Part shown: positions 10,451 through 21,400 of the stretch, piece by piece
Layout of the letters: the number at the start of each line of letters is the position of its first letter
How positions within the stretch are numbered: the stretch's first letter is position 1
Source of the DNA: Adenophora triphylla var. japonica
Lineage: Eukaryota; Streptophyta; Magnoliopsida; Asterales; Campanulaceae
Direction of reading: 5' to 3'
DNA length: 64,000 nucleotides
Assembly: GCA_022495995.1 (NCBI GenBank)
Contig: JAFEMH010001453.1
Location: 372,001-436,000 of the forward strand
Notes under the pieces: model-generated
Seen by the model: the letters and a program-made list of their open reading frames with translations, nothing else
Databases searched by the model: none
What the model was told of the DNA's origin: nothing
Translations under genes and position numbers: made by a program

Positions 10451-12019
10451 ATTTCTTAATTATATAGAACAATGTCAAGGAACAAGAGTTTTACTTCCCA
10501 AATGACTTGTCTCAATCACGCAACTAAAGTGATATGAAGATGGAGTTGCAGCTCTGGTCCTTGTTGATGATTTTTCCTAGCTGAATATTTTTTATTTCAT
10601 CTTTTGAGATTTGGAGAAATATTTGTCCCCCTTTTTGTCTCCTCATCTCCTGTAGTCGTGTGCCACCCTTTTTGTTTCCTGTGGGCTATGGCATTATGTG
10701 GTATTTGCTTTTGAGTAGAAGGAATTGTTCTATTTTAATGTATTATGTATGGACCATTTGCTTTTTGTCTACTAATTAATTTTTTTGTCTTTACAATTTG
10801 ATTTCAAGCAGCTGGGTTTTAGTTTTTGCTAAAAATTAGAAAAGTTATATTTTATGACTCCATCTATCCCTAACATTAATTGAACATTTTAAAATTATTA
10901 CTCTATTCATTTCAAAATAAATTTGAAAATCTGTCTCAAAATATATGACATTTTAAAATGTCATTCGAAAAGTATAAAATAAATAATAAATATTTTTCTT
11001 AGTTATTTCCAATTTTTTTTATGTTTTTTGTAATAATATAAAGAATTATGAAAAATCAAAATTGAAAAAAAAATTATGTAGAGACAAAGATAAAGCTCGA
11101 GCTCGGCTCGGCTCGGCTCGAGAATTCGAATAAAAACTCGATAAAGCTCGAACTAAAGATCGTTTGAGTTCAGATTTTTTAAAAAATTCGAGTTAAGCTC
11201 GAGCTCGGCTCGTTAAAGCTCGAGTTCGAGAAGCTCGTAAAAAAGCTCGCGAACAGCTCGAAACTCGTTTCGAGACGAGCTCGAACAAATTTTTTAGGCT
11301 CGAGTTCGAGCTCGAAAAAAGCTCGGCTCGTTAATTTTTAGTCGAGCTTGAGCTCAACACCTCAAAGCTCAGCTCGTTTACAACCCTATTTAGCACGATT
11401 GAATTTTTTTGTCACGACTCGTGCTACGAGTTCGCCGTGAAGATTTTTTTTTTTTCAAATACTTTTAATTTTCCTTTTTCTTTTTCTTTTCATTTTTGAT
11501 TTTTGTTTTTAGGGTGGAGTATAAATACTTCATTTTAGAAGAATATTAGAGTTTCAACTTTTATTTTCTTTTAGAGATTTATTATTTTTCATGGAGAACT
11601 AATTTCTTCACTTTGGACTTAATTATTGGAACCGTTCTTGAATTCAATTGAGGTTAATTTCTTTTCATCTCTTTTATCCTATTTATATATTTTCTTGTTC
11701 TTGATTGATTATATTGATTACTAGGGTTTGCAATTAGGCCGATTGTTAAATCTTTGTTATTGATTTATTGCTAGAATCTCCTAAGATTGTGTCAATTTAG
11801 GGTTTCATAAGTAGCATCTTTATAGTCCATGCATGTGTCATGGTGGATTGTGAAGTATGAGAAAATAAATAATTATCTAATTGAAATATTATTAGAAAGT
11901 GTTCTCGATCTTCATCTCTTAAATCGTTAATCAATTGGTATTTTGAATCTAGACTGTGTCAGTTAGGTTTGAATATTGATTAGGGTTATTAGTGAGTGTG
12001 TCACTACTATTAACTAATA

Positions 12020-12317
12020 CTCCCTCCGTCCCGCCCGAAGTGTCTCAAAATGAGATCGACGTGGAGATTAAGGAAAGTGAGATAAGAAAGAGAAAAAAAT
12101 TAAATGTTGTGAGTATGGAAAATTAAATAGGAGAGAGAATGAGTGGGAGGAATAGTTAGGAGAGAGAATGTTGTGAGTGTAAAAGTAAAGTAGGAGAGAG
12201 AATGAGTGAGGTAGGAAGAGTATAAAAATAATAAAAACTTTCCATTTTGGGATTGAGACACTTTAAATGGGACGCCCAAAGAGGAAAGTTGAGATACTTC
12301 GAGCGGGACGGAGGGAG
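12020..12317. mobile_element. 298-bp Stowaway MITE (Tc1/mariner)
   Basis: Ends ctccctccgtccc and gggacggagggag are perfect inverted repeats flanked by TA on both sides (12018-12019 and 12318-12319). The 3' LTR has the empty site actaatattaaag at 17180-17193, proving insertion after the LTRs were made. Confidence 0.95.
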
Positions 12318-12640
12318 TATTAAAGAAAGAGATAGAGATTGAAATACATCTCGTGATCGAGTGAATATGATAAAATTAAAAAGAGTTGACTGATGATATT
12401 TGAATGATATACGGGGATAATAATTAATCTAAAGTGCTTTTCTTTATTTGTTTACAATCTAGTTTTTATTCCCGTCTTAGGAAGTAATCAAAATCAATCT
12501 TAGACCCCCAATCTTGTCAAGTGACAATTTTGCGAACTTATAACCGTTCTTCGTGTTCGATCCTGGACTTGCTCTAGCTACATTATTGTGGCTAAGTCTT
12601 TGGTTAATTTATAGGTGTGCGACTTTAGCCTATAAAATTT

Positions 12641-12658
12641 TGGAGCCGTTGCCGGGGA
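12641..12658 (+). other. primer binding site, Asp-tRNA type
   Basis: TGGAGCCGTTGCCGGGGA differs at one base from TGGCGCCGTTGCCGGGGA, the Asp-tRNA primer site usual in Athila-type elements. It fixes orientation and the approximate end of the 5' LTR. Confidence 0.85.
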
Positions 12659-12889
12659 ACGATGTTTATTTATTTGCACTCTTATTCTTTTTCTTAATCT
12701 ATTTATTTTTCTTGTTTCTTTTTTTCATTGAGCTTTATTATTGTCATCTTGTGGTGTGGAACCTTATATGGTCCATACCCGTTCTGCTAATAATCTTGCT
12801 AGTCCCTTTGTTCCGGAAATTGAAAGATATTTCAGGAGCAGAAGAAACGAAAGCAAAGAAGAATTAGGAGAAGTCTGCAGCTAGAAGAG

Positions 12890-14369
12890 ATGAATAATAA
12901 TAACGGTAAGGGTGATCATGAGCCGGAGGTTGTGGATAATGGCGGTAATGGAAGAGGTAATAATAACCCACCTCCCACACTTCAGACATTGAGGCAGAGG
13001 ATTGCTCCGAAGTGGAATGAGCAACCACAATTAGTCTAGTTCCATGATTTGCCTACTGGGGTTACATTTGAATTGAAGTCGGGGTTGTTGAATCAGTTGC
13101 CCCACTTCAATGGGATACCAAGGGAAAATCCTAATCAGCACATAGCACAGTTTGTGCAGATTTGCGGAAGCATGAAACCGGTTGCACTCCCCCTCGAACA
13201 ACTGTTGTTGAGAGCATTTTCCTTTACTCTTAAGGATAATGCAAATGCGTGATATTATCACATGCCGCCGAATAGTATTACGTCTCGGCAGCAGCTGAAA
13301 GAGGTATTTTTGATGAGTTCTTCCCTCTAGATCAAATCAATGTAATGAAATAGGATATCAGTAATATGGAACAGCGGTCTGATGAATCTTTATATAAGTA
13401 TTACAACCGGTTCTATAAGCTTTGCAGAAGTTGCCCGTATCATGGCTTTGATGATGAGCAATTAATTGTGTACTTTTATGGATGATTAACTATGTAGGAT
13501 AAACGGATTGTGAATTCATCTTGTGGAGGTAGTATTCTGAATAATACTACCAAGGATGCAGAGAAGTTGATAGAGGAATTGGCCAAGAGTACCAGAACCC
13601 ATGGTAGGAGATCGAATGTCAGACAGGTTAGTGCGGCTGGGTCTAGTAGTGGGTTGACTGCTCAACCCAAATATGATGTAGAGGACAACAAAAGCATGAT
13701 GAAGACTATGATGTTGGGACAGCCGCCGAAGCAGTGTGGCATTTTCTATGAAGTAACTCATCCTATAGATTCTTGTCCGACATTACAGGCGAGTGAGTTT
13801 GAAGATGTTAATACCTACAACCCAACTTGGAAGGCCCACCCGGGGTTGAGTTGGTCTAATCCAAATGGATCACAGTAGGCACAGTTCAATAATCAGAGGA
13901 GTTTTCAGTCGATTCAGCAGTCTACGCAGTTTCGGCACCTTTTCAGCCACAGCAAATGCAACAGCAGCAGCCGTAGGGACAGTCTACAGACGATATGGTC
14001 CGTTCATTAGCACAGAGTATAACTGCCATGACTAGTGGATTTCAGCAGTTTCAGCAGCGGACTGAGTCGAGTATCAGCAATTTAGAGAAGCATGTGAGTT
14101 AGCTTGCCGATGCAGTTGGGAGGTTGGAGGCTAAGGATTCAGAGAAGTTGCCATCTAGAATTGAACCAAATCCTAAGCCATCTGTTTGTGCTATGTATGT
14201 GAGGAGGAAGAAGAAAGTTGAGGAAAGTTTGCCTGTGGAGCCTGAAATGAAAGTTGAGAAGAGAGTTGAGCCAGAGTTGGAGGTGGAGAAGAAGGTGGAA
14301 GAGAAAATCCATGAAGAGAAGTATATTCCACCAGTTGTTCCTAAGTATGAGCCTGCCCGCCTTTCTTAG
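12890..14369 (+). pseudogene. gag: Athila-type gag, degraded
   Basis: ATG at 12890 opens an Asn/Gly-rich leader (MNNNNGKGDHEPEVVDNGG) broken by TAG at 13037. It continues as FELKSGLLNQLPHFNGIPRE and the retrotrans_gag core (SDESLYKYYNRFYKLCRSCP, HGFDDEQLI) with further stops at 13250, about 13328, 13485 and 13878. A zinc-knuckle-like C-X2-F-X6-H-X4-C at 13734-13775 has one Cys replaced (QCGIFYEVTHPIDSCP). The tail is Gln-rich, then a coiled-coil-like Lys/Glu repeat (VEKRVEPELEVEKKVEEKI), ending at 14369 where the frame shifts into the protease. The family role is packaging of element RNA; this copy could not be translated whole. Confidence 0.85.
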
Positions 14370-15312
14370 ATGCATCGATGAGGACACCTCAAAGGAGCCT
14401 GACAAGGCTATCTTTATCACCTTTAAGAGATTAGAGGTAAACATTCCATTTTTAGATCTCCTTCAGACAGTTCCAAGATATGCAAAGTTTTTGAAGGAAT
14501 TGTGCACCTTGAAGAGAAATCAGAAAGAAAGGATTCATAAAAAGGTTAAAATCATGGAGCATGTGTCTGCGGTTTATCAGAGAAAGATGCCAAAGAAATG
14601 TAGTGACCCTGGTATGTTTGTAGTTCCTGTTTCGTTTGGGGGGTGTAATTTTCATAGAGCCATGCTTGATTTGGGAGCTTTAATTAATATTATGGCTTAT
14701 GCATTATTTGAAGAACTTAAGTTGGGTAAGTTGGAAGACACTAGGGTGGTTATACAATTGGCAGATAAGTCTAATCCATACCCTAAGGGGGTGGTTAGAG
14801 ATGTTGAGGTGAAGGTTGGTGATCTATTGTTTTCGGCGGATTTCTTTGTTCTTGATATGGAGACAGATTCTGAGGCTCCCATTCTGTTGGGGAGGCCATT
14901 TATATCTACTTCTGAAACTAAGCTCGATATGAAGAAGGACTCTTTAACCATGGAATTTTATGGGAAAGCAGTACGTTTTAATGCGTTTGATGCTAAGAAT
15001 TTTCCCAAGGATGTGCGTAAGGTTTGTGCCATGAATTTGAGTGAGCCAGTTATCAAGGATGGGGCCAAGGTAGAAGATGTTTATGTTATGTCTCCAAAAG
15101 TGAAGTCGGATGAGAAGAAGAAAGGAGAGCCACCAAGGGAGAATGGGAAAGCAAAGGAAGTGAAGATGAAAAAGGGAAAGCTTAAATGGTCTTCAACGGG
15201 GAGGCATGTCATTGAACCAAATCATCTTTTAGAGGTAACTCGAAGAGATTTCTTTCATCTCCCTTATATTGATGAGGCCCATGATGGTGGGGCCTCCATG
15301 TCCCCTATTTAG
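14370..15312 (+). pseudogene. Athila-type aspartic protease region
   Basis: Open from about 14254 to the stop at 15310-15312 in a frame different from the upstream gag. Blocks in order: LEVNIPFLDLLQTVPRYAKF (gag-protease linker typical of Athila), KKCSDPGMFVVPVSFGG, the active-site region AMLDLGALINIM (catalytic D-L-G with Ala where Ser or Thr is common at the next position), LADKSNPYPKGVVRDVEVKV and ILLGRPFISTS. A basic Lys-rich tail follows. Reverse transcriptase, which should start soon after, is absent; the frame ends and 760 bases of untranslated DNA lead to the 3' LTR. Whether the end is a deletion or the element family never had pol cannot be told from one copy. Confidence 0.85.
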
Positions 15313-15413
15313 TTCTCTTGGTGCCCTTTTTCCCATGTTTTATTGTTCCCTTTTTATGGTTTATTGCCATTGAGGGAAATGTCTAGTTTAAGCGTGGGGG
15401 GAAAGATGAATTT

Positions 15414-15482
<69 letters not shown>

Positions 15483-16076
15483 AAATAAAAAATTGAGAGG
15501 TTAAGTGAAAACTCGAAAGAGCACATAGGCAAAAGGTGAGGAATGAAATTGTTGACATCCTTTATATCACCGGAGTGGGGACATAAGAGAGGTTTTGGAG
15601 TATCGGGTAGGACCATTGTTAGAGTAGGAGGTTTGGATAATGGTGCCTAGGATAGAAACCCTCGATCAGTGTTAGAGTAATTATAAGGGGAGTTGGTGCT
15701 TTCATGAGGTAGTTTTGTTGGGATTAACATTCCTTAACAAGACTTTTATACGAGGGAGGTAGTAGTGTGAGATAAGCGTGGGGGAAAATAAGACAGTTTT
15801 AGTTCCCCTTTGCTTTTATGTGTGGGCCTTAGTTCGGATGACCTTTTACATGTTGGAGTTGGTATCGAGCTAAGGCCGTATACTCAAATATTTTTGGGGA
15901 GTTATAAGGAGACAGAAGTATGTATACTCTGTATTATGATTGACGTACTTGAATTGGTGGATTAGAGGATATTAGGGGTCATTTTCTCCCCATGCTACCT
16001 GTTTAGACCGGGGTTTTAGAGTGAGGTTAGGATATTACTCAGGGACGAGTAATTGTATAAGCGTGGGGGAATTTGA
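15313..16076 (+). other. 3' untranslated region with three PPT-like motifs
   Basis: No gene. Contains a (TA)n microsatellite at 15416-15478 and three copies of aagcgtggggg: at 15390, 15774 and 16059. The last lies 10 bases upstream of the 3' LTR and is the polypurine tract; the other two may be decoys or relics of earlier LTR junctions. Other text is GT-rich with gggtaggacc and gagtaggagg. Confidence 0.7.
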
Positions 16077-17304
16077 TGTGGTGGATTATTTTATATGTAA
16101 TTCCCTCTTTTCCTTGGTAAATTATCCATATTCTGATGTATTTATTTTAGTTTTGATGTAATTTTGGGATAGTATGTTAAATGAGATTTTATTGTAATCC
16201 GAGGGTATTTGAGTTTTTTTATTTCATATCCGGTTGTAATATTTTCAAGAAGAAAAAGTCAAGCATAAAGGGGATCAAGATTGTGAAGCTGATGACTGTT
16301 TTGCAGAAATCTGAGAAATCCAGGGACCAAACTGCAATTATGGAAAACTGGGGAGTAAACTGGAATTATAAAGTTCAGGAGCCAAACTGCAAATATGGAA
16401 AATTGAAGGACTAAAATGCAAAGATGCATGGAAAGTATAGTGACCAAAGTGCAAAAGAGAAAAGTATAGTGACTGCAACTGTGAATCATATCCAAAAATA
16501 TCAGCAGCACAGTCAAACAAAAGGCACGACTGGTGACCCTATTCACGCGTGCCTTCATTCAGCATGATTAAATTTTTTGGCACGACTCATGCTACGAGGT
16601 CGCAGTGAAGATTTATTATTTTTAAAAATAAAAAATTATTTTCCTTTTTCTTTTCCTTTTTGATTTAGGTTTTTAGGGTGGAATATAAATACTTCCTTTT
16701 AGAAGAATATTAGGGTTCCAACTTTTACTTTCTTTTAGAGATTTATTATTTTTCATGGAGAACTAATTTTTTTGCTTTGGACTTAATTATTGGAACCGTT
16801 CTTGAATTCAATTGGGGTTAATTTCTTTTCATTTCTTTTATCCTATTTATATTTTCTCTTGTTCTTGATTGATTAAATTGATTATTAGGGTTTTGCAATT
16901 AGGCGGATTGTTAAATCTTTTTTTATTGATTTATTGCTAGAATCCCCTAAGATTGTGTCAATTTAGGGTTTCACAAGTAGCATCTTTATAGTCCATGCAT
17001 GTGTCATGGTGGATTGTGAATTTGGAGAAAATAAACAATTATCTAATTGAAATAATATTAGAAAGTGTTCTCGATCTTCATTTCTTAAATCGTTAATCAA
17101 TTGGTATTTTGAATCTAGACTGAGTCAGTTAGGTTTGAATATTGATTAGGGTTATTAGTGAGTGTGTCACTGCTATTAACTAATATTAAAGAAAGAGATA
17201 GAGATTGAAATACATCTCGTAATCGATTGAATAGGATAAAATTGAAAAGAGTTGACCGATGATATTTGAATGATAGACGGGGAAAATAATTAATCTAAAG
17301 TGCT
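16077..17304 (+). repeat. 3' LTR (truncated) of the Athila-type element
   Basis: Begins tgtggtggattattttat, matching 8917 onward, and runs without the three insertions found in the 5' copy. It ends abruptly at 17304 (ctaaagtgct), where the 5' LTR continues ttctttatttg; the missing part is about 200 bases. A CACTA-like end starts at the break. Confidence 0.88.
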
Positions 17305-17480
17305 CACTACAACAAAAAATGATCTTTCACAATGTTTTTTAAACGTTGTTATAGGTCTTTAACAAAGTTTTAGAAAACGTTGTGATATCCACCATTGTCT
17401 TAGGCCCCAGTCTAAGACAACGTTTTTTAAATGTTGTAAAAAAATTTATAAAACGTTGTCATAGAGTGTTTACAACATTT
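17305..17480. mobile_element. CACTA-like transposon terminus (left end)
   Basis: Starts cactacaacaaaaaatgatc directly at the broken LTR. It is followed by at least five aaacgttgt-type motifs in both orientations (17340, 17374, 17417, 17450 and variants), the subterminal repeat pattern of CACTA elements. The matching right end and transposase were not found in the window. Confidence 0.72.
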
Positions 17481-17825
17481 TCATAAAATGATGTCTCATC
17501 CACATCTTGATTTGGAATTGTACCTCAAAGGCCCGTTTGTTGTGCTTCAAATGATGTCTCATCCACATATTGAGCCTCTCAAGGAAATGCGTTTGCTTAT
17601 CCTTTGGAAGCTTTGGAAAATTTCTCGAGACAATCGTCGAATTCATGCCTCCAATGGAGCCTTTTTCTCTTCAAAATGCAGAAGAACTGTGTTGCTGTTT
17701 CTTTGAAATGGGGAAGATGAACAAAAGCCAGATCTACTGCAAGCTTTATTCCCCCCTCTGCAAAGCATGTCAGATCCGTACGTACCTCTTTGCATTCCTG
17801 ATGGATCCGCACGAATCACCTTGTT

Positions 17826-17911
<86 letters not shown>

Positions 17912-18120
17912 TCAACAAAATAGCTTACGCCCGCAGCAGGATTTTTCACCGAACTGCTCAGAAAACCTGCCAAAGCTGTTCCAACCCACATATACCATTT
18001 CAAGCTTATGCGACATGCAGGAAACATAAAAAAACAAGAAATATAAATAACTTCTAGGTCAGCACCAATAAAGTACAAATAAAAGGTTCATTACATGTGA
18101 ATACATTGTACATAAATACA
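17481..18120. other. unassigned stretch with (AT)n microsatellite
   Basis: A repeated phrase aaatgatgtctcatccacat occurs at 17486 and 17548. Neither strand of 17488-17830 gives a recognisable domain, although both are open for 70-90 codons. A pure AT microsatellite fills 17828-17908 and creates spurious Tyr-Ile ORFs. After that, 17930-18120 has no visible feature. Confidence 0.5.
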
Positions 18121-18165
18121 AAATGTTTTGTTCTCTATTCTGCCATAAAAAAAAGAAAAAAAGTA

Positions 18166-20142
18166 CTACTCTGAGTCATCGGCAGCACCACCTGTTGAAG
18201 AATCTCGTATCTCGGCGCCTCTGCCAGCTACCTTATCGTCATCTGAGAACTCGGTGCCCTCCTCGACCGAATACTCCACGAAATCTCCAAGGGCAAAACC
18301 GGCAAATGGATCGAAGAAGGGGAAAGAGGACGAACCCTTGCCAGACTGAGGAAAGAACTGCGGGAATGATCGCACCCCTAGGCCCTCTGCAAAGACTCCT
18401 GCGTCATAGTTGTACCTCCTCTGGGTCGGTATGTCAGGCTGGGGAGCAGGTTGTGGATCCGTGTCCACACCCGGGAAAGGAGTATCCACTGATCTCCTCG
18501 AAGGCATCGGCTCGTGAACCGCCGCACTCCTCGATGACCCTCAAGACATCCCATTCATAAGCTTCCTCGCGAAAGCATTCATCCCCAGGTACCGACGAGT
18601 GAGCAAGTCTACAGTCCACCCCGAGACCTGCATGACAAAGAGACAACACTCAAGAAAGATAAAGTAGAAGACAGGACTAAAATGCTAAAAGGAATGATAA
18701 ACACTCACCGAAGCATCAAGATCAACTCGGTAGGCAAGAGGAACCTGCTCTGGGATGGGCACAGATACCCGCCTCCAGGTAGAATAATCGTGAACATAGG
18801 TGAAATCCGCCCCGGGCACAGGGACATCTCGAGGGCACGACGAGCCTTCCCTCCTCTCCTTGGCCAGCTCCTGGGGCGTCCTCAACTTTCTCCTCACAAA
18901 GAACCCTTACTCCTCACCCTCCAAGACATAATCCTCGGCATCTACCCCAACCCGATATCTCTCAATCTTCAGGTAGCCCATCTCGGAAGGGCTCAGCATG
19001 TGAAACGAAGGATCCCTCAGAGCATGAGGAGTAATGCCATCGCCATGCTTCCAGAAGACCCTCTCACCCAAGTACATCACATCACAGGTGAGACCTCGCA
19101 AGAGCTTCCTCTGCCTCGTCACCCAGGGTGCACCCTCCAAATCATCCATGTCATACCGTGACCAGGGATATAGCTGGAAGTTCCCCGTGGTATCCTTCTC
19201 TAGATGCCTCTTCACATCATCGTAGCTGAGTGTAATTTTCCCCCGGCTACTCCTCATCTTCCTCAAAGGTCGTGACCAACACAGCATGGCAGGGTACCCT
19301 AGCAGGACATCCCATGGTGGTCCCACTCCTGGCACTGGAAGACCTCATAACACCACACCTGCCACACAATGACAAAAAGCAATTCAAAAAAGAGAAAGAA
19401 ACAACGACAACACAAAGCTATAAAGCAAATAAAATCATACCTCCAGAGCAAAGTCGAAACATACCAAAGAGCTGGCCGCGCCCCTACTAAACTTGATCAG
19501 GGCAAAGCAGAGCTCGGCCAAGCCTGCCTCTCCCCAGGCGATGTCACACACCCTCTCCAAATCTACCAAAGACTCAAGAAGAAGAAAGAGAGCCGCGGTG
19601 GCGTGGTTTGGAAACAAAGTCAAGGAAAGGGCAAACCACAAAAACAAGCGCGCTAGCTGCTCCGCGGTTACTCCCGTAGGATCCCGTTGGTATCTCCCAA
19701 TGTTGATCCCAATCTTCACCTCTACCTCTGAGTACAACATGCCTAAACCCTTATGAGGCATAGGCTCAAACCCCAGCAACTCAATCAAGCGCTCATCGGG
19801 CATCTAGTCCCTCCACTTCACGGACTCCCCCTTGAAAGAAAGGCCGGTGATAGCTGCAAAATCTGTGGGAGTCACCGTCACCTTCCGTAGCCAAAGTGGA
19901 ACGAATGAGTGGTGTCTCACCAATACTCGGACAAAGCTATGAAGATGCCCTTGTTCTTCTTAGTCGTTACTACCCCCACTAAGTTCTCCACAAAGACATT
20001 CAGCCCGAAATCGATGACCAGTCTTCGAGGACTAGGTCTCCCCTCCCAGGAGTTATCCGGCATGCTCTTCCAGACCTCTACAACGGTCTCGATAGACCCC
20101 CCGTGTCTTCATCCTTTTGGCCTTTCCCAAAAAAGGCGCCTC
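18166..20142 (-). pseudogene. plant mobile domain (PMD) gene, antisense in a Tat-type element
   Basis: Read on the minus strand. Exon 20142-19437 carries the PMD hallmark: a block like EYWxDTTHSFHF, then VTVTPTDFAAITGLSFKGES, then LGFEPMPHKG and HATAALFLLLESLVDLERV. A canonical intron (GAG|GTATGA ... TTGTGTGGCAG|GTG) separates it from exon ~19345-18710 (WCYEV, then GKITLSYDDVKRHLEKDTTG, MYLGERVFWKHGDG). A second intron ends at tcatgcag near 18632. The last exon (WTVDLLTRRYLGMN, then an acidic tail GTEFSDDD) ends at 18166. Stops interrupt it near 20110, 19913, 19803, 18904 and 18540, with a frameshift near 19890. PMD proteins (the MAIN/MAIL1 family) occur both as host genes and inside transposons. 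Here the gene is antisense to the surrounding Tat-type DNA. Confidence 0.8.
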
Positions 20143-20229
20143 CTGCAGGTAAACACAACAAAGGTATGTCAATACAAAATTTGACAGTGATAAACACTAC
20201 ATAAAAAAATAAAAATAAAAAATATCACA

Positions 20230-20338
20230 TATCATTCACAAAACACGACACATTTCAAAAGCCTGTCAAAAGACACGACACACAACAAAAAGACCGTCAC
20301 AAAACACGGCACATCCCATCAAAAGTCCGTCACAAAAC
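20230..20338. repeat. left part of a split cgtcacaaaacacg minisatellite
   Basis: Repeats of about 30-36 bases around cgtcacaaaacacggcacat. The same array resumes at 30390, directly after the 10-kb element, so the two halves were one array before that insertion. It lies in the PMD intron. Confidence 0.85.
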
Positions 20339-21381
20339 TGTTAGTACCCGGTCCGAAAAAAGGTATTCTAAATACCTGGCCCGGTGTAATTAAATAGAAA
20401 CCCTAAAATCCCTTAAATCAATCGGTCAACCCCGCCGTCATTTGCCTGCGTGGAAAGCACGCCAGGTCAAAGTGCCGATCGGCCCTTTATTCGCTGTATG
20501 GCCGATCGACCCTTTTGTTTGGTGCCGATCGAACCTTCAATCATTGTGCCGATCGACCCTTAAGTTGGCCCAGCCCAAGTACCGAAGCACTATAAATAGG
20601 GGTGACCGGTTTCCCAATTTCAACACACAATTCACTCGGGAGAAACGAGACTACTCTTGTTTTACCCACAGTTCTTCCTACTCTCCTCGAATCGCCCTAG
20701 ATTCGACCCCAAAGTCTTGCTACAATTGGTAAGACTCTTTTTAATATTTTTGTTCCCTATTATTATTATTGTCTTATTATATTTGCATGTTTATTATATT
20801 TTAATTGTTCCTTTATGCTAGATTTATGACTGTTTTAATATATTTAAATATGCAATAGCTTAGGATGATCTAAGGTTTCGTCCAAGGAACCCAATGGATC
20901 TAGGAACTATTTCTTACCTTCCACCTTAGTAATAATTGTCCCATGATCAACAATCCCCCAAGGATGAACGTTGGTTAGTGCACCTTCCGAGGGCCTAACT
21001 CAAAGGTTCTAGGGTGTGATCATCAATTAATTCTTTCTCTCCCCTCCTCCTTATGCATGATCCCGTTTCTTCTATCTATTCCTGTAAACACCGCACACAA
21101 CCAACACCCCACATGCTAGAAAGACCGATTCGTCGGGCAATAGGAGTGATAACGTTTCTTCTTCTGTTGTAACTTGACCCCCGAACCCAATTAACTGTTT
21201 AGCCTTTTTTTCAAAGCTTTGGGCTATATCAAAGTGGCGTGGCGACTCTCAAAATTAAACTAATATTTTAATATGGTTTAAAGCGAGTGTCACTAAATGA
21301 ACATCCCATTTCGATCCGACATTATATGATTAATTATTTCAAACTTCCGAATGCGCGTTGCATCGGGACGGGGTATTCACA
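20339..21381 (+). repeat. 5' LTR of the Ogre/Tat-like element
   Basis: Contains a TATA box tataaatagg at 20591. Upstream of it are four copies of the palindrome-centred motif gccgatcgaccctt (20474, 20501, 20523, 20549), spaced about 22-27 bases. It ends gggtattcaca immediately before the primer site. Confidence 0.95.
20470..20600 (+). promoter_or_regulatory. LTR promoter: four CGATCG motifs and TATA box
   Basis: Four gccgatcg[g/a][c/a]cct repeats precede tataaatagg by 30-120 bases. The layout suggests a repeated factor-binding site feeding one core promoter; the factor is unknown. The same unit recurs at 29483-29610 in the 3' LTR. Confidence 0.6.
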
Positions 21382-21382
21382 G

Positions 21383-21400
21383 TGGCGACTCTGCTGGGGA
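21383..21400 (+). other. primer binding site, tRNA-Arg type
   Basis: TGGCGACTCTGCTGGGGA begins one base after the LTR. This form is the tRNA-Arg complementary site typical of Ogre/Tat elements. Confidence 0.82.

Larger units (their letters stand above)
9358..11388. mobile_element. 2.03-kb non-autonomous hAT element
   Basis: Terminal inverted repeats TAGGGCTGTTA and (reverse complement of the right end) TAGGGTTGTAA, flanked by an 8-bp target duplication ttcagcac / tttagcac with one mismatch. The 3' LTR at 16558-16565 shows the unoccupied site ttcagcat. Both ends are dense in ctcgagctcgag and ggctcggctcg repeats, the usual subterminal pattern of this MITE-like group. No transposase. The interior is a tandem array plus a second nested MITE. 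Confidence 0.88.
8917..12634 (+). repeat. 5' LTR with nested insertions
   Basis: Starts with TG at 8917. Without the insertions (9358-11388, 12020-12317 and their duplicated targets) it is about 1.38 kb and aligns with the 3' LTR up to 17304. The 3' boundary is placed just before the primer site; the usual CA end is degenerate, so it is uncertain by several bases. TATA candidates lie at 11518-11530 (agtataaatact), matching aatataaatact in the 3' LTR. Confidence 0.8.
8917..17304 (+). mobile_element. gag-protease-only Athila-type Ty3/gypsy element
   Basis: LTRs opening tgtggtggatta at 8917 and 16077 enclose a primer site, gag, protease and a polypurine tract, but no reverse transcriptase, RNase H or integrase. 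Internal length is only 3.4 kb. The architecture resembles plant TR-GAG elements (LTRs plus gag-protease that depend on a partner for pol). The 5' LTR is swollen to 3.7 kb by three nested transposons. The 3' LTR is cut at 17305 by a CACTA-like end. Gag and protease carry stops and a frameshift, so this copy is dead. Confidence 0.85.

Noticed and set aside
17643..18078. Tyr-Ile-rich ORFs on both strands
   Set aside because: They are translations of the (AT)n microsatellite; the same holds for 15383-15616.
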